NCBI RefSeq assembly: GCF_000178855.1
Contig: NZ_ADVG01000002.1
Location: 2,480,001 to 2,544,000 of the forward strand
DNA from: Ktedonobacter racemifer DSM 44963
Lineage (GTDB): Bacteria > Chloroflexota > Ktedonobacteria > Ktedonobacterales > Ktedonobacteraceae
Direction: 5' to 3'
Length of the DNA stretch: 64,000 nt
Part shown: positions 42,119 through 50,961 of the stretch, in pieces
How positions within the stretch are numbered: position 1 is the first letter of the stretch
Layout: every line of letters starts with the position of its first letter
Program-made: the position numbers and the translations under genes
Notes under the pieces: generated by a model
Told to the model about the DNA's origin: nothing
Databases searched by the model: none
What the model saw: only the letters and a program-made list of their open reading frames with translations

Positions 42119-42162
42119 GTCCTCGCTAATACTTAAAAACACTGAACTTCTAACTCTCCTCA

Positions 42163-42315
42163 TCATGCCCATGTTATATCTACAACTACTCCTTCATCCG
42201 CCATCGTAGAAACCACCACCTTTTCAAGGATTAGCCGGGTAACTCTTTCATCATCAACATCAAATAAAGCTGCGGCAATATCTGCTACTTGTTCTTGTCC
42301 GTGTTCTTTAAACAC
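42163..42315 (-). CDS. Small ORF, possible gene remnant
   Basis: A 50-residue reading frame from a GTG at 42315, ending ILEKVVVSTMADEGVVVDITWA. The sequence looks protein-like (balanced, charged) and could be the C-terminal fragment of a larger protein, but I do not recognise the family. It lies next to an inverted repeat at 42319-42336. Confidence 0.35.
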   Translation of the reverse strand: MFKEHGQEQVADIAAALFDVDDERVTRLILEKVVVSTMADEGVVVDITWA

Positions 42316-42380
42316 TTACCGTTCGCTTAAATTTTTGGGCATAAAAATGAATTTATTCCCCACTTAGGGCCAAAAAACGC

Positions 42381-42809
42381 CTATAAAACGATGCTTATTC
42401 CCCACGTGGCAGTAATGCTTGAGATTAAAATCAGGCTTCTTTTCCAAAGTGAGGATTGATTGTCGTTCACATACTCAGAAATCGGGCGACTGTGAGGGTA
42501 ATTCTCAAAAACCGCCTGAAATTTAAGCGAACGGTGAGTAAACAGACTATCTTGTACCGGCTTGACTAAATTATCTAGGTCTGCCCCAAAATTAGCTTTT
42601 GTAAGCCTAAATTGCATTGTAACTTTGAACTCAGTTTTTGGCCCTACACCTTGGATCAGACTTTTGTCATATTTGGCCCTAGCCTGACGCACTATGAACT
42701 TACGCCAATTCTCTAGGTTAGACTGCCCATTCTTGTTAGCTGGGTAAGCTGGGCGGGGAGTCATTCCCAAAATAGGAATAGATAAAGGTTGTGTATAATT
42801 CGTGCTCAT
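42381..42809 (-). CDS. RusA-like Holliday junction resolvase
   Basis: A 142-residue protein. The middle part (EFKVTMQFRLTKANFGADLDNLVKPVQDSLF) matches the RusA family, with the conserved DLDNL-x-K-x-x-x-D metal-binding acids. RusA cuts four-way DNA junctions and is typical of phages and mobile elements. The last 60 residues after THRSLKF do not look like RusA, and an inverted repeat (42519-42536, partner at 42319-42336) lies at that point. The C-terminus may therefore have been replaced. Confidence 0.68.
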   Translation of the reverse strand: MSTNYTQPLSIPILGMTPRPAYPANKNGQSNLENWRKFIVRQARAKYDKSLIQGVGPKTEFKVTMQFRLTKANFGADLDNLVKPVQDSLFTHRSLKFQAVFENYPHSRPISEYVNDNQSSLWKRSLILISSITATWGISIVL

Positions 42810-42843
42810 TCCGGCCTCCTAAAGTTATTTCTAACAGTTCTTT

Positions 42844-44180
42844 CTACACGCTAGCCTCTATTTCTCCTGTCTGTTCCCCCAGCCAGTCCTCCGCCGTCAC
42901 CGCCTCCGTCAACTCCCTTACCAGCTCCACCGTCTTCACACTCACCGTCACAACCTGCTTGACCAGGCGCATGATGTACTGGGGATCATCCAGGCGGTTG
43001 GGGTCGCTCTCAATGCCGCTACGTTTGTCGGTCGAGGCTTGATACTGGTCGATCACCCATTCCAGCGCCGAACGGTTGCCGAGCCGATACTCAAAGCACT
43101 CCTGGGGGATTCCTTCCAGAGTCAGGCCTCACTCATCACCAGCGCTGTTTTATCCGCCGAAAGCTTCATCTTCTTAACGTAAAGACGTTGGAGCATAGGA
43201 ATATCAGTGTTAGATACAGCCTTCAATTGGTACTCACCCGCCTGCTCATAGTTCACATGCAAGTCCATCAACTGTCTGCCCACACTCACACATGCCTCAA
43301 AGCCATCCTCGTTCAGTAGCAGGGGAATATGCGGCAGATCGCGCTTCAGGTTCTCCTTGTACAACTCCCGATACTGCGGATGATGCAGCATGCCGTAGAT
43401 GTAGTGGAAGATATCCCACTTTGTAACTTCAGCACCATACTTCTCCTGAAACTGCTTCAGCGCCCAATCTGTTATGTTCTCGCGGCGATTGCTACCATCT
43501 TCCAAATAGGTATAGTAAGGGAAGCATTGAAAACCATCTGTCGAGGCTAGTAAATGCAACTCTGGAATAAGATTAGTAGCTAACGTGCTAAAAGGCGAAC
43601 GAAAACCAATATCGCTAACAACAATGACTCTATTCTCGATTTCACAGGAAGGGGTGGGAAGAAGTTGAGGAAATTGATATACACGCTCATTAAGAAGCCT
43701 ATCAGAAAATAGCCACTTCTTCACAAACGGGCGATACAGTGCCGTGCGCATTTTTTCTTTGGAAAATTTTGCATACTGATGACGCTGAAGATTCAATTTA
43801 AGACCTTCACTCCATTTGATCTTAGTATCATCGTAGAGTACAAAATCATCTACAGAGGTGGAACTATTACCTCTTCGTGCCCAGCGATCAACTTCTCCAT
43901 TGTACACATCTATAAAGCGCAGTACCCTTTGTTCTAACTCTTCTTTGTTAAAGCCATAAAGCCAGTCATCGCGATTAGTACGAACACCAAGGGAATAGGT
44001 CTTGAACAAAACTTTGGGCTGAGCATCTATCGGAACGGTAAGGCGCACAGCACGAGCTTCTTTGCTTCCCATTAAAAGATAGGCTTCAAACTCTGATTGT
44101 ATACCTTCTGTAATCCACGTATGCTTTTCATTGGGTTTGAGTAATTGCCATTCAATAGGGTGCCATGCCGATTGTTGTGT
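42844..44180 (-). pseudogene. Type ISP restriction-modification enzyme, C-terminal remnant
   Basis: It reads as the specificity end of a type ISP single-chain restriction-modification enzyme: LPNEKHTWITEG-like start, GSKEAR, VLFKTYSLGVRTNRDDWLYGFN, ENRVIVVSDIGFRSPF, NRRENITDWALKQF, KWDIFHYIYGMLHHP and finally FEYRLGNRSALEWVIDQYQASTDKRSG. A frameshift near 43125 separates the last 90 residues from the rest. The 5' side stops making sense near 44180. The nuclease, helicase and methyltransferase domains (over 1000 residues) are missing, so it cannot work as an enzyme. Confidence 0.85.
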
Positions 44181-44287
44181 AAAGATCAGTGGGGAACAAG
44201 CGAGGAAAGATGTGTGGGAGGTATTTGCTGGTTAGCTGCCCTCTTAACTGGCATCGATTTTGAAGATAGTCAAAAAGATCGGACAGC

Positions 44288-45586
44288 CAGGGCTTGTGAA
44301 TTATTGCTGAGCGACGCTCCTGGGAAGCAAGAAGCGAAAAGCAAGATGAGGATGAGAAGCAAAGTGGCGTCTGGTCGCAGCAATCTGAGAAGACCCTTGA
44401 CGATGAATAAGGGTGATCGCCAAATTGCGGAACGTTGCCAGGATCTGAGGTGCCTGCCCAGAGCGCAAGCGAGAACGATCCTCACCAAAGGTCATATCGC
44501 GGACATAATGGGAGGAGTTCTCGATACTCCAGTGTCCCCGTACTAATGCAAGTAAGCGCTGGGGGCTGGCCTCAAGAGCAGTCAAAGGCGTGATGAGATA
44601 GACCACTTCGTGGCTGGTTTTTCCCGTTTTGCGAACCGTGACGGTTCGTGTCAGTTCGGCCACTTGCTCGATGAGTGGCCAGTCAGCCAGGTAGGAATTC
44701 ATTTCGGTGCTCACACGGATAGAACGCTTTTCAATCCGTCCTCGATGCTGATCAAGCGTGGAGTCTTGCGCAAAAGAAGCATGTGGATCGGCGAAATAGG
44801 CGGTGAGATCTGCGTAGAGGGTCGGCTGATTGTTTTTGACGGTGAGAACGGTTTTGCCACCCAAGGCATCCACGCACCTCATGAAATCCTTCTGCGTGTG
44901 CAAAGCGTCTGCGGTGAAGACGCGTCCATCGACAGGCAAGCAGGGCAAGAGGGCCTGTGCGACTGGGATTTCATTCGTCTTCTCGGAAACGGCAACTTGC
45001 AGCAGTGTTTCCTGGCTGTGATGTGTGCGAAAGGAGAGCAGATGGGGAGCAGAATGTTTGTCCGATCTTCCCCCACGAACCGTCTTGCCATCTAAGGCAA
45101 TGGGATCATCGAGGGTGGCTTGCAGAGTCCGACGTATCCAGTCCGCCAGGGCGCACTCGATCTGTTCGGCATCCAGGCGCGGGAGGAGTTTGCGGTAGAG
45201 TGAATCACTGGGGCACAGGAAGCGACGTGGTCCGAAGAGTCGGATGAGCAGAAGACGTTGATCACGACACCACTCTGCAACTGCCAGGGTCGAGTCACAA
45301 TTGCAGAGGAAGCCCGCTACCAGGCAGGTCAGCACGTACGCCAATTCATAGCGCAATCCATGCTTGGAACGGGGATCTGGGATGGTGGCAAACACTTCGT
45401 ACAAACTCAGCAATGGTTGCTTTTCCAATAACTGGTGGCGAGCATCACTCGTCAGTGAAGGCAAGGTCAGTGACAATGCAGTAGAATAAGACATCGGAGG
45501 CTCCTTCTTCTCGATAGATCGGTTTGGAATGTCTATCGTAGCAGATCTTGGAGTCTCCTGCTCTCAGCAATAATTCACAAGCCCTG
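44288..45586. mobile_element. ISAs1-family insertion sequence, complete
   Basis: 1299 bases with inverted ends CAGGGCTTGTGAATTATTGC at both sides and a direct 10-bp duplication ATCGGACAGC at 44278-44287 and 45587-45596. It encodes one transposase. Intact ends and target duplication indicate a recent insertion. Confidence 0.93.
44301..45494 (-). CDS. ISAs1-family DDE transposase
   Basis: A 397-residue complete transposase. It begins with the family's LLSLYEVFATIPDPRSKHGLRYELAYVL region. It has DGKTVRGG with the first catalytic aspartate, DALHTQKDF with the second, and RGHWSIENSSHYVRDMTFGEDRSRLRSGQAP with the catalytic glutamate and the family end motif. It has no frameshift and should be active. 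Confidence 0.93.
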   Translation of the reverse strand: MSYSTALSLTLPSLTSDARHQLLEKQPLLSLYEVFATIPDPRSKHGLRYELAYVLTCLVAGFLCNCDSTLAVAEWCRDQRLLLIRLFGPRRFLCPSDSLYRKLLPRLDAEQIECALADWIRRTLQATLDDPIALDGKTVRGGRSDKHSAPHLLSFRTHHSQETLLQVAVSEKTNEIPVAQALLPCLPVDGRVFTADALHTQKDFMRCVDALGGKTVLTVKNNQPTLYADLTAYFADPHASFAQDSTLDQHRGRIEKRSIRVSTEMNSYLADWPLIEQVAELTRTVTVRKTGKTSHEVVYLITPLTALEASPQRLLALVRGHWSIENSSHYVRDMTFGEDRSRLRSGQAPQILATFRNLAITLIHRQGSSQIAATRRHFASHPHLAFRFLLPRSVAQQ

Positions 45587-45771
45587 ATCGGACAGCACTG
45601 AAGCTTTGACAATCGCCTCTTGTCAAGCTATGATAAGTGCCGATGACATCATCGCAAAGGGGGATTGTCCGACCATGACGCCAGTGGTGTGCTAACTTCA
45701 TGCTACTGATGCGCGATTATGTCGTTGTGAGATGAAAGTAGTAATTCAACACTGAAAGGTAAAGTATACTC

Positions 45772-46284
45772 ATGGCAACCGGACTTTCCGACTTCTTCAA
45801 ATACAACCTCTGGGCCAACCTGCGCCTGCTCGACACCTGCGAGCAGCTTACGGATACCCAGCTCGATGCCGTTTTCCCTGGCACCCATGGCAGCATCCGC
45901 GTCACCCTCAAGCATATGCTAGGCGCTGAGGAAGACTATGCGGCCAGCTCGACGGGCGGCTTCCCGACCACGCCGCCTCTACTCGAGGATGAGGAGGCCC
46001 CGCGCTCCTTCGCCGAACTGCGCGAGCGCGCCCGTCGCTCCGGCGAGGCCATGATCGCCTTCACCGAGCAGGTCACGCCGGAACAACTCCAAGTGATCCA
46101 ACTCCTGTTTGAAGGCATCTACAGGGCGCCGCTCCTGGTCACGGTCATCCAGTTCGTTGATCACGGCATCGACCACCGCTCCCAGATCTGCACGACTCTC
46201 ACCCAGCTCGGCATTCAGCCGCCCTCGCTGGATGTTTGGGCATATAATGAGGCAGCGTTGGGATACGGGGAAATCAAGCAATAA
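45772..46284 (+). CDS. DinB-family protein
   Basis: A 170-residue four-helix protein of the DinB/YfiT group. Histidines that would bind a metal lie in SIRVTLKHMLGAEEDY and QFVDHGIDHRSQI, the usual three-His pattern. Members are thiol-dependent S-transferases or of unknown role. It starts with TGLSDFFKYNLWANLRLLD, the standard N-terminus. It lies between the two insertion sequences; the IS256 element begins right after its stop. Confidence 0.88.
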   Translation: MATGLSDFFKYNLWANLRLLDTCEQLTDTQLDAVFPGTHGSIRVTLKHMLGAEEDYAASSTGGFPTTPPLLEDEEAPRSFAELRERARRSGEAMIAFTEQVTPEQLQVIQLLFEGIYRAPLLVTVIQFVDHGIDHRSQICTTLTQLGIQPPSLDVWAYNEAALGYGEIKQ

Positions 46285-46286
46285 GG

Positions 46287-47706
46287 TCTATTCGTACTCA
46301 AGGGCCCGAGATGAGCAGAAAAAATTCTTGGACGTGTGCTCGTGTTACACAGGATCAAGCGCCCAAACAAGCTCTCCCTGGCCCAGCAATGGAGGCTGGT
46401 TGTTTGGCACGGACCTCGATCCAAAGCCTCGCTTACGAGACAGGTATCCTGGGCAAGTGTATATCCTGCATGGCCGCCCAGACGATGGTCATGCAACTGG
46501 TTTCCGTGGTGAAGGCATCAATTTGATCCGTTCGCTGGCGAACGTTGCTAAAGAAGCTTTCAATGGCATTGGTCGTACGAATATATCGATGCATGACTTT
46601 GGGAAAAGCGTAAAACGTCAGCAGATGCTCCTCATCTTCGCAGAGGCTGCGGATGGCCTCTGGGTAGCGCTTTTGGTATTTGGCTTTAAAAGCGGCCAAA
46701 TTGAGCAGCGCGTCCTCTTTCTTCTCCTGCTTGAAGATCCCAGCTAATTCCGTGCTGACCTCTTTGCGCTCCCGATGAGGAATGGCATTGAGCACATTGC
46801 GCTGTTTATGCACGACACAGCGTTGTCGTGGCGTCGCAGTAAAGAGAGCAGAGACAGCAGCGAGGAGACCCTCATGCCCATCGGTCACCATCAGGTCTAT
46901 CTGCGTGGCCCCACGGGTGCGGATGTCTTGCACGAGACAACTCCACCCATCTTTGTCTTCCCCTGCACAGGCTCGCAATGCGAGCACATCTTTGTTTCCG
47001 TCCAGGTCCACACCGAGCGCGGTTAAGATGATGGTCGAGTCGGTTTGAGTTCCATGCCGCACACTGAAATGGATACCATCCAGGTACAGGATGCGGTAAT
47101 GGGCCAACAAAGGGCGCTTTCGCCACGTTTCATATTGCTCAGTCAAGGTCTGGTTCAACCGGCTCACACTGCTTGCACTTGGGGCCACGCCCATCAAGGT
47201 GGCAGCAACCTCTCCGACTTTATGAGTGCTGGTACCGCTGACAAACATCTGGGTGAGCGCTTCGGCCACCTCTGGTTCATAACGACTGTAACGCTCGAAC
47301 ACCTGGCTGTGAAACACGCCTTCTCGATCTCTGGGGACCTTCAGGTCTTCAATACATCCGGTCGAGGTGACCAAATCGCGGGTGTACGAGCCATTGCGAT
47401 AGCCACGACGCTCTGGAGTGACTTCTCCCCACGAGGCACCAATACACTGCTCTAACTCTTCACACATTACCTGTTCAATCAACACTTGGACCGCGCTTAC
47501 GGCCAGGTGGCGCAGATGCTGACGAAACTCGTCCTGCTCTGGCAGCGTCGGTGATGAGGATTGCTGAGTTGAACCTTCAGAAGTCGATGTAGTAGGCTTT
47601 TTCTTGGATACAGGCATAGTCTTCTCCTTTTCTGGAAATGAGTTCTGTGTCTACTAAGGACATCCTATGCCTGTAGTATCATCTCAAATACCCCTCTTTG
47701 AATAGG
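46287..47706. mobile_element. IS256-family insertion sequence
   Basis: About 1420 bases. Imperfect inverted ends share CTATTC at the outer side and GAGATGA at the inner side, with 14 bases between in both copies. No target duplication is evident, so the exact ends are approximate. Confidence 0.8.
46433..47617 (-). CDS. IS256-family (mutator) transposase
   Basis: A 394-residue transposase. It has the family's helical N-terminus, ASWGEVTPERRGYRNGSYTRDL and VPRDREGVFHSQVFERY. The DDE residues fall in ILYLDGIHFSVRH, LMVTDGHEGL and TTNAIESFFSNVRQRTD. The length is normal, so it is probably intact. Confidence 0.92.
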   Translation of the reverse strand: MPVSKKKPTTSTSEGSTQQSSSPTLPEQDEFRQHLRHLAVSAVQVLIEQVMCEELEQCIGASWGEVTPERRGYRNGSYTRDLVTSTGCIEDLKVPRDREGVFHSQVFERYSRYEPEVAEALTQMFVSGTSTHKVGEVAATLMGVAPSASSVSRLNQTLTEQYETWRKRPLLAHYRILYLDGIHFSVRHGTQTDSTIILTALGVDLDGNKDVLALRACAGEDKDGWSCLVQDIRTRGATQIDLMVTDGHEGLLAAVSALFTATPRQRCVVHKQRNVLNAIPHRERKEVSTELAGIFKQEKKEDALLNLAAFKAKYQKRYPEAIRSLCEDEEHLLTFYAFPKVMHRYIRTTNAIESFFSNVRQRTDQIDAFTTETSCMTIVWAAMQDIHLPRIPVS

Positions 47707-47976
47707 TTGGACTTTACACAACAACCGGTATGGTGTCCAAAATAGCCATAAAAGCAGTCTACAGGCCGATTGAAGGCTGATGTAGTACTACACCAACATT
47801 GCACCACTCCTTGTCTGCTGATCCCCCTCAATCAATCGCTCCAGCTCTCCTCATCCCGCCTCGAAGCCACACGCTACACATCTATCTCCTCATTTTTATG
47901 TCCACGGCCTTTCCGTCCCCTCCATGCTCCTCATTACCCCCCCCCAATATACTCCCCACGAGAGGTCTATCGCATC
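47707..47976. other. Intergenic region upstream of DUF559 gene
   Basis: About 270 bases, C-rich on the plus strand near the gene. TTTACACAACAA near 47711 also occurs inverted near 44170, at the broken end of the type ISP gene. Confidence 0.4.
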
Positions 47977-48315
47977 ATGTCTACAGCCCCCTTCACGCCT
48001 CCAACCTCCTACATCGAAGATCGTTTCTTTTCCTTCTGGCAGAAACATGACATCCCCTATCAGCTTATCCGGCAATACCAGATAGGCCCCTACTATGCAG
48101 ATTTTGCGCACCCTGAAAGCCATGTAGTAATTGAGATTGATGGGAAAGCCTATCACTCTACTCCTGAGCAGGTAGCACGAGACCAGCGCCGCCAGGATCA
48201 GCTAGAGCAGTGGGGTTGGACAGTCATCCGATTTATAGGAAGCCAAGTCTATAGAGATCCGGTACGCACCATCTACCGCGCCAGAAACACTATAGAACGG
48301 CAACTATACATTTAG
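47977..48315 (+). CDS. DUF559 (VSR-like) endonuclease-domain protein
   Basis: A 112-residue protein with the DUF559 core: SYIEDRFFSFWQ, YQIGPYYADFAHPESHVVIEIDGKAYH with the D and E-x-D metal ligands, DQRRQDQLEQWGWTVIRF, and a final VYRDPVRTIYRA. The fold belongs to the Vsr/PD-(D/E)xK nucleases, so DNA cleavage is plausible but not shown. The start at 47977 has GAGAGG upstream. It is probable cargo of the integrated element. Confidence 0.85.
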   Translation: MSTAPFTPPTSYIEDRFFSFWQKHDIPYQLIRQYQIGPYYADFAHPESHVVIEIDGKAYHSTPEQVARDQRRQDQLEQWGWTVIRFIGSQVYRDPVRTIYRARNTIERQLYI

Positions 48316-48523
48316 CATCACAACATAAAGGCGTGGATGCCCGAATTTTTTATTCAGTCGCCGAATTTTTTATTCAATGTCATGTGGAGATTCCCCGACT
48401 AGTTTGAAATAGGATGAAACGGGGAAAGGAGGAATACTGCTTTTAGCTGCTCGTTTGGTGCATTACGCATTTAGGTGTGTTAATATAAGTCTATTCCTCC
48501 GTTCGGAGATCAGGAGTAAAATC

Positions 48524-48874
48524 ATGATTTCCAAAAGAACGGCAAGCGATAAGAGCACGAGGTCGAAGACGTGTTCTGAGTCGCAAACAACACTGATCAG
48601 TCAGCCAGCGGTCCAGGCAACAAAGGGAACTCGCACAGGCAAGCGGAAGGCTCAATCTCAAGAAGATGCACCAAAGCCATTAATACAAATACATAAATCA
48701 ATGCTGATACTTATTGTAGTTGTGCTATGCTTTGTGCTTTCTCTCTACAAGAATGATACTTCCTTGTTTACGCAGGTTGTTTGGATGGTAGGAGGGTATT
48801 GTGGAGTGGAGGCAGGCGTGAGGAGACTTACCGAGCGTTTGACCCGACAGCAAGAACCTCAAACCAACGCATGA
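48524..48874 (+). CDS. Hypothetical membrane protein
   Basis: A 116-residue protein, not recognised. The first 60 residues are basic and rich in S, T and K. Two hydrophobic stretches follow (MLILIVVVLCFVLSLY and VVWMVGGYCGVEAGV), then a charged tail. The ATG at 48524 has AGGAGT upstream, and a clear terminator follows the stop, which supports a real gene. Confidence 0.6.
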   Translation: MISKRTASDKSTRSKTCSESQTTLISQPAVQATKGTRTGKRKAQSQEDAPKPLIQIHKSMLILIVVVLCFVLSLYKNDTSLFTQVVWMVGGYCGVEAGVRRLTERLTRQQEPQTNA

Positions 48875-48888
48875 TTGAAAAGATCGGG

Positions 48889-48916
48889 AAAGGTCAGCTA
48901 TCTCCGGCTGGCCTTT
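48889..48916 (+). terminator. Terminator after hypothetical gene
   Basis: A 10-bp stem (AAAGGTCAGC with its complement, one G-U) followed by CTTTTTG. Confidence 0.75.
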
Positions 48917-49012
48917 CTTTTTGTCCAGAAATAGGTCTATTGGCGGGGAGGCCAACAGCTCAGCTCAGATTAGTTTGATATCTTGCCAACCGTATACAAA
49001 CGGCTTACACCT

Positions 49013-49100
49013 GGTCGCAGCAATGGGAATTGAACCCACCCTCTTCTCCTTATGGGGGAATTGCACATGTCCAGATGTATGTGCTCCACCGCCATGCCCC
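49013..49100 (-). tRNA. tRNA-like sequence, degenerate
   Basis: On the minus strand there is a good T arm (TGGG-TTCAATT-CCCA), a D-arm-like GGCGGTGGAGC and an ACCA after the acceptor. The 5' and 3' acceptor strands do not pair and the anticodon arm is not standard. It is best seen as a decayed tRNA; no isotype is assigned. Confidence 0.35.
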
Positions 49101-49193
49101 CCTGGTTGATCACACTAGTTGCCTTTCAGCAGGAGGAATTTTGTGCGCCGCCGAGACTAGACCCATCCCGTCCAAAGCTCCACAGCACACGAA

Positions 49194-49265
49194 TAGCCTC
49201 AAAAGGAATCAAACCCTCGTCAGAAGATTGAAAGTCTCCTATGCTAACCGTTACACCATGAGGCC
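49194..49265 (-). tRNA. tRNA-Glu (anticodon TTC)
   Basis: A full cloverleaf on the minus strand: acceptor GGCCTCA with TGAGGCT, anticodon stem GGAGA with TCTTC, loop CTTTCAA, T arm GAGGG-TTTGATT-CCTTT with G-U pairs. CCA is not encoded. It lies inside the integrated element and so may be cargo. Confidence 0.8.
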
Positions 49266-49298
49266 AAATAGGATCATCTTTCCCTGGTTTGTATTCTA

Positions 49299-49334
49299 AA
49301 GGAAGGAAGGAAGGAAGGAAGGAAGGAAGGAAGG
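49299..49334 (+). repeat. Tetranucleotide repeat (AAGG)9
   Basis: Nine perfect copies of AAGG directly upstream of a small gene starting at 49342. Each unit resembles a Shine-Dalgarno sequence. Repeat-number changes by strand slippage would be expected. Confidence 0.9.
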
Positions 49335-49341
49335 AAAAGAT

Positions 49342-49557
49342 ATGGATGAGTTATGGGTTGAACTTATATTTGATAAAGAACTTCCCTGTAGCGTCTGCGG
49401 AACGCCGACAAACTGTGGTTTAGCCTATCGCTCGGAGACGCAGGGCATCACAGGACGCTTCAGTGAAACATGGATACTTAACCCGTACTGCGAGCAACGT
49501 ACTGGCTGTAGAGACAAGATATGGGAAGAAGTGGTGAGAATCCAGCGACTGGACTAG
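49342..49557 (+). CDS. Small cysteine-rich hypothetical protein
   Basis: 71 residues with five cysteines, including CSVCGTPTNCG and YCEQRTGC, suggesting a zinc-binding fold. The family is unknown. The ATG follows the AAGG repeat, which supplies the ribosome binding site. The 3' end overlaps a tRNA-like sequence on the other strand, which lowers confidence. Confidence 0.5.
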   Translation: MDELWVELIFDKELPCSVCGTPTNCGLAYRSETQGITGRFSETWILNPYCEQRTGCRDKIWEEVVRIQRLD

Positions 49558-49635
49558 AACCAGTGATCAAGCTATCAGGCTTCTGCTCATCTTACGGCCC
49601 GACATCGCCTGCTCTGCCAACTGAACTATGTGGGA
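49541..49635 (-). tRNA. tRNA-like sequence with enlarged middle, isotype unclear
   Basis: On the minus strand a D arm (GTTCAGTTGGCAGAGC) and a perfect T arm (ACTGG-TTCTAGT-CCAGT) are clear. The middle is about 20 bases too long; CAGGC and GCCTG could close it as an anticodon stem with an inserted loop. The acceptor strands pair poorly. It is probably a degenerate tRNA. Confidence 0.4.
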
Positions 49636-49655
49636 AAGACAGCTAGTTTGATGTC

Positions 49656-49727
49656 TTGCCAAAGGAGGGATCGAACTTCCGGCTAATCGCTTAACAGTCC
49701 CCCGCTCTACCGCTGAGCTACTTGGCA
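49656..49727 (-). tRNA. tRNA-Asn-like (anticodon GTT)
   Basis: The acceptor TGCCAAG/TTTGGCA pairs fully, the D arm GCTC/GAGC is normal and the anticodon loop is CTGTTAA. The anticodon stem pairs at only two of five positions and the T stem has one mismatch, so function is doubtful. Confidence 0.6.
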
Positions 49728-49780
49728 AGGGTGGAGATTGGCATAATAGGAATATACTAGACACGAAAGGAGGTGGACAC

Positions 49781-49987
49781 ATGATTAACGATGAGTGCTG
49801 GAACGATGAGTGCTGGAAGAAGTATTACTTTCTCCTGAGTGAGCTACAAAGCATCGAAGCGGCTCTCCGGTACGCCGACGCCCAACCAGACAAAGCAAGC
49901 TACGATGAAAGCACGGAAATTATACTTGCGCACCTTATCACCATGAAGAATACCATTGATTACTTAGTATCCAAGGTAATTACTTAG
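49781..49987 (+). CDS. Small hypothetical protein, element cargo
   Basis: 68 residues, acidic and helical (YYFLLSELQSIEAALRYADAQPDKASYDE). A strong AAAGGAGGTGG lies upstream of the ATG, which supports translation. The N-terminus is an internal duplication (NDECW twice). The 3' end overlaps a tandem duplication of about 19 bases (ATTACTTAGT repeated at 49961 and 49980). The family is unknown. Confidence 0.6.
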   Translation: MINDECWNDECWKKYYFLLSELQSIEAALRYADAQPDKASYDESTEIILAHLITMKNTIDYLVSKVIT

Positions 49988-50961
49988 TGTCCAAGGTAGA
50001 GGTGGCGACTGAAGCACGTAGGCTGGATGCGCAGACAGGTTAGGTCTACCATATCAAGCCGTCGAGTGCCGATGTGGGAGGTTATTTTGTGAGGCAACTG
50101 CCGCAATGCTCCCGCCTAGAAGCCGAGCGCCGAAGCAAGGGGCCTCCTCAAAGTTAAGATAGCTCCCTCCAATTAGTTCTATCGCCTCTCACTAGCTCCT
50201 CTTCTCAAGCAACTTATATCTTCGGCTACTCACCTCCACAGCTCTGCCTTGCCTGACATACGCATCCAGGCTTCTCTTCACACAAAGTCCTATGTTTGGG
50301 TCGAGGAAAAGATACAGCGCGACTTTAAACGCTACCAGGCACGCCCTTTTAGCCTGATGAAGGTAAGGAGAGGTGGAGAAGGTTGGCAACCACGCTAGCC
50401 CTCTCTAATGAATACCAAGAAATCAACTACTACAGACAATCACCTTTTACCCAGCAAACAGAACGCCGCACCCGGTAACGTCCTTAATCAGCCACACTTT
50501 GTGTCTATCTCCCTCACCTGTCGTTTCCAGCGAGGAGTATTTCTTCTTCGGCTGTCTCTGCTGTCTTGCTCACCAGGTACCCACGACAACGGATGAGGTA
50601 GAGGTGTCTGGCGGAACATATACAGGCAACGAGTACGAGTGCATCGAATGTACCTGCTAATAATCCAATCAGTCAAATCAAATCGGGGGTGGGTCCTTCG
50701 GGATGCCTCTTTTCTTTTGTGCAGTTCCCGTGTAGAATACAAGCAGAAGTCACGTAGGGAGCAAAAGAGCCGATGTGGAGAGTAGGGGCAAATACATGGA
50801 CGAAACATATGGCGGCGTCTAGCTCATATGTCCCTATGTGAGTAAAGCTACAACTGACAAAGGGAAACCCGCCTACTGACACAGGGATCTGCAAAATATT
50901 TGGGGCAACTTGGCACTGACGCTACACAAAGAAAAGACCCTCAACCCGCTTCAGAAGCAGA
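49988..50961. other. Gene-poor right end of the integrated element
   Basis: About 970 bases with only short, poorly supported reading frames. One on the minus strand, 50192-50389, ends in a basic SRRYKLLEKRS-like segment reminiscent of a winged helix but has only a TTG start and no ribosome binding site. No other feature is supported. Confidence 0.4.

Noticed and set aside
44181..44277. Continuation of the type ISP gene toward the ISAs1 element
   Set aside because: An in-frame stop appears and the sequence no longer resembles the family upstream of about 44180; the insertion sequence entered unrelated DNA.
50192..50389. Small winged-helix-like protein on the minus strand
   Set aside because: Only a TTG start and no ribosome binding site; the similarity is a vague basic tail.
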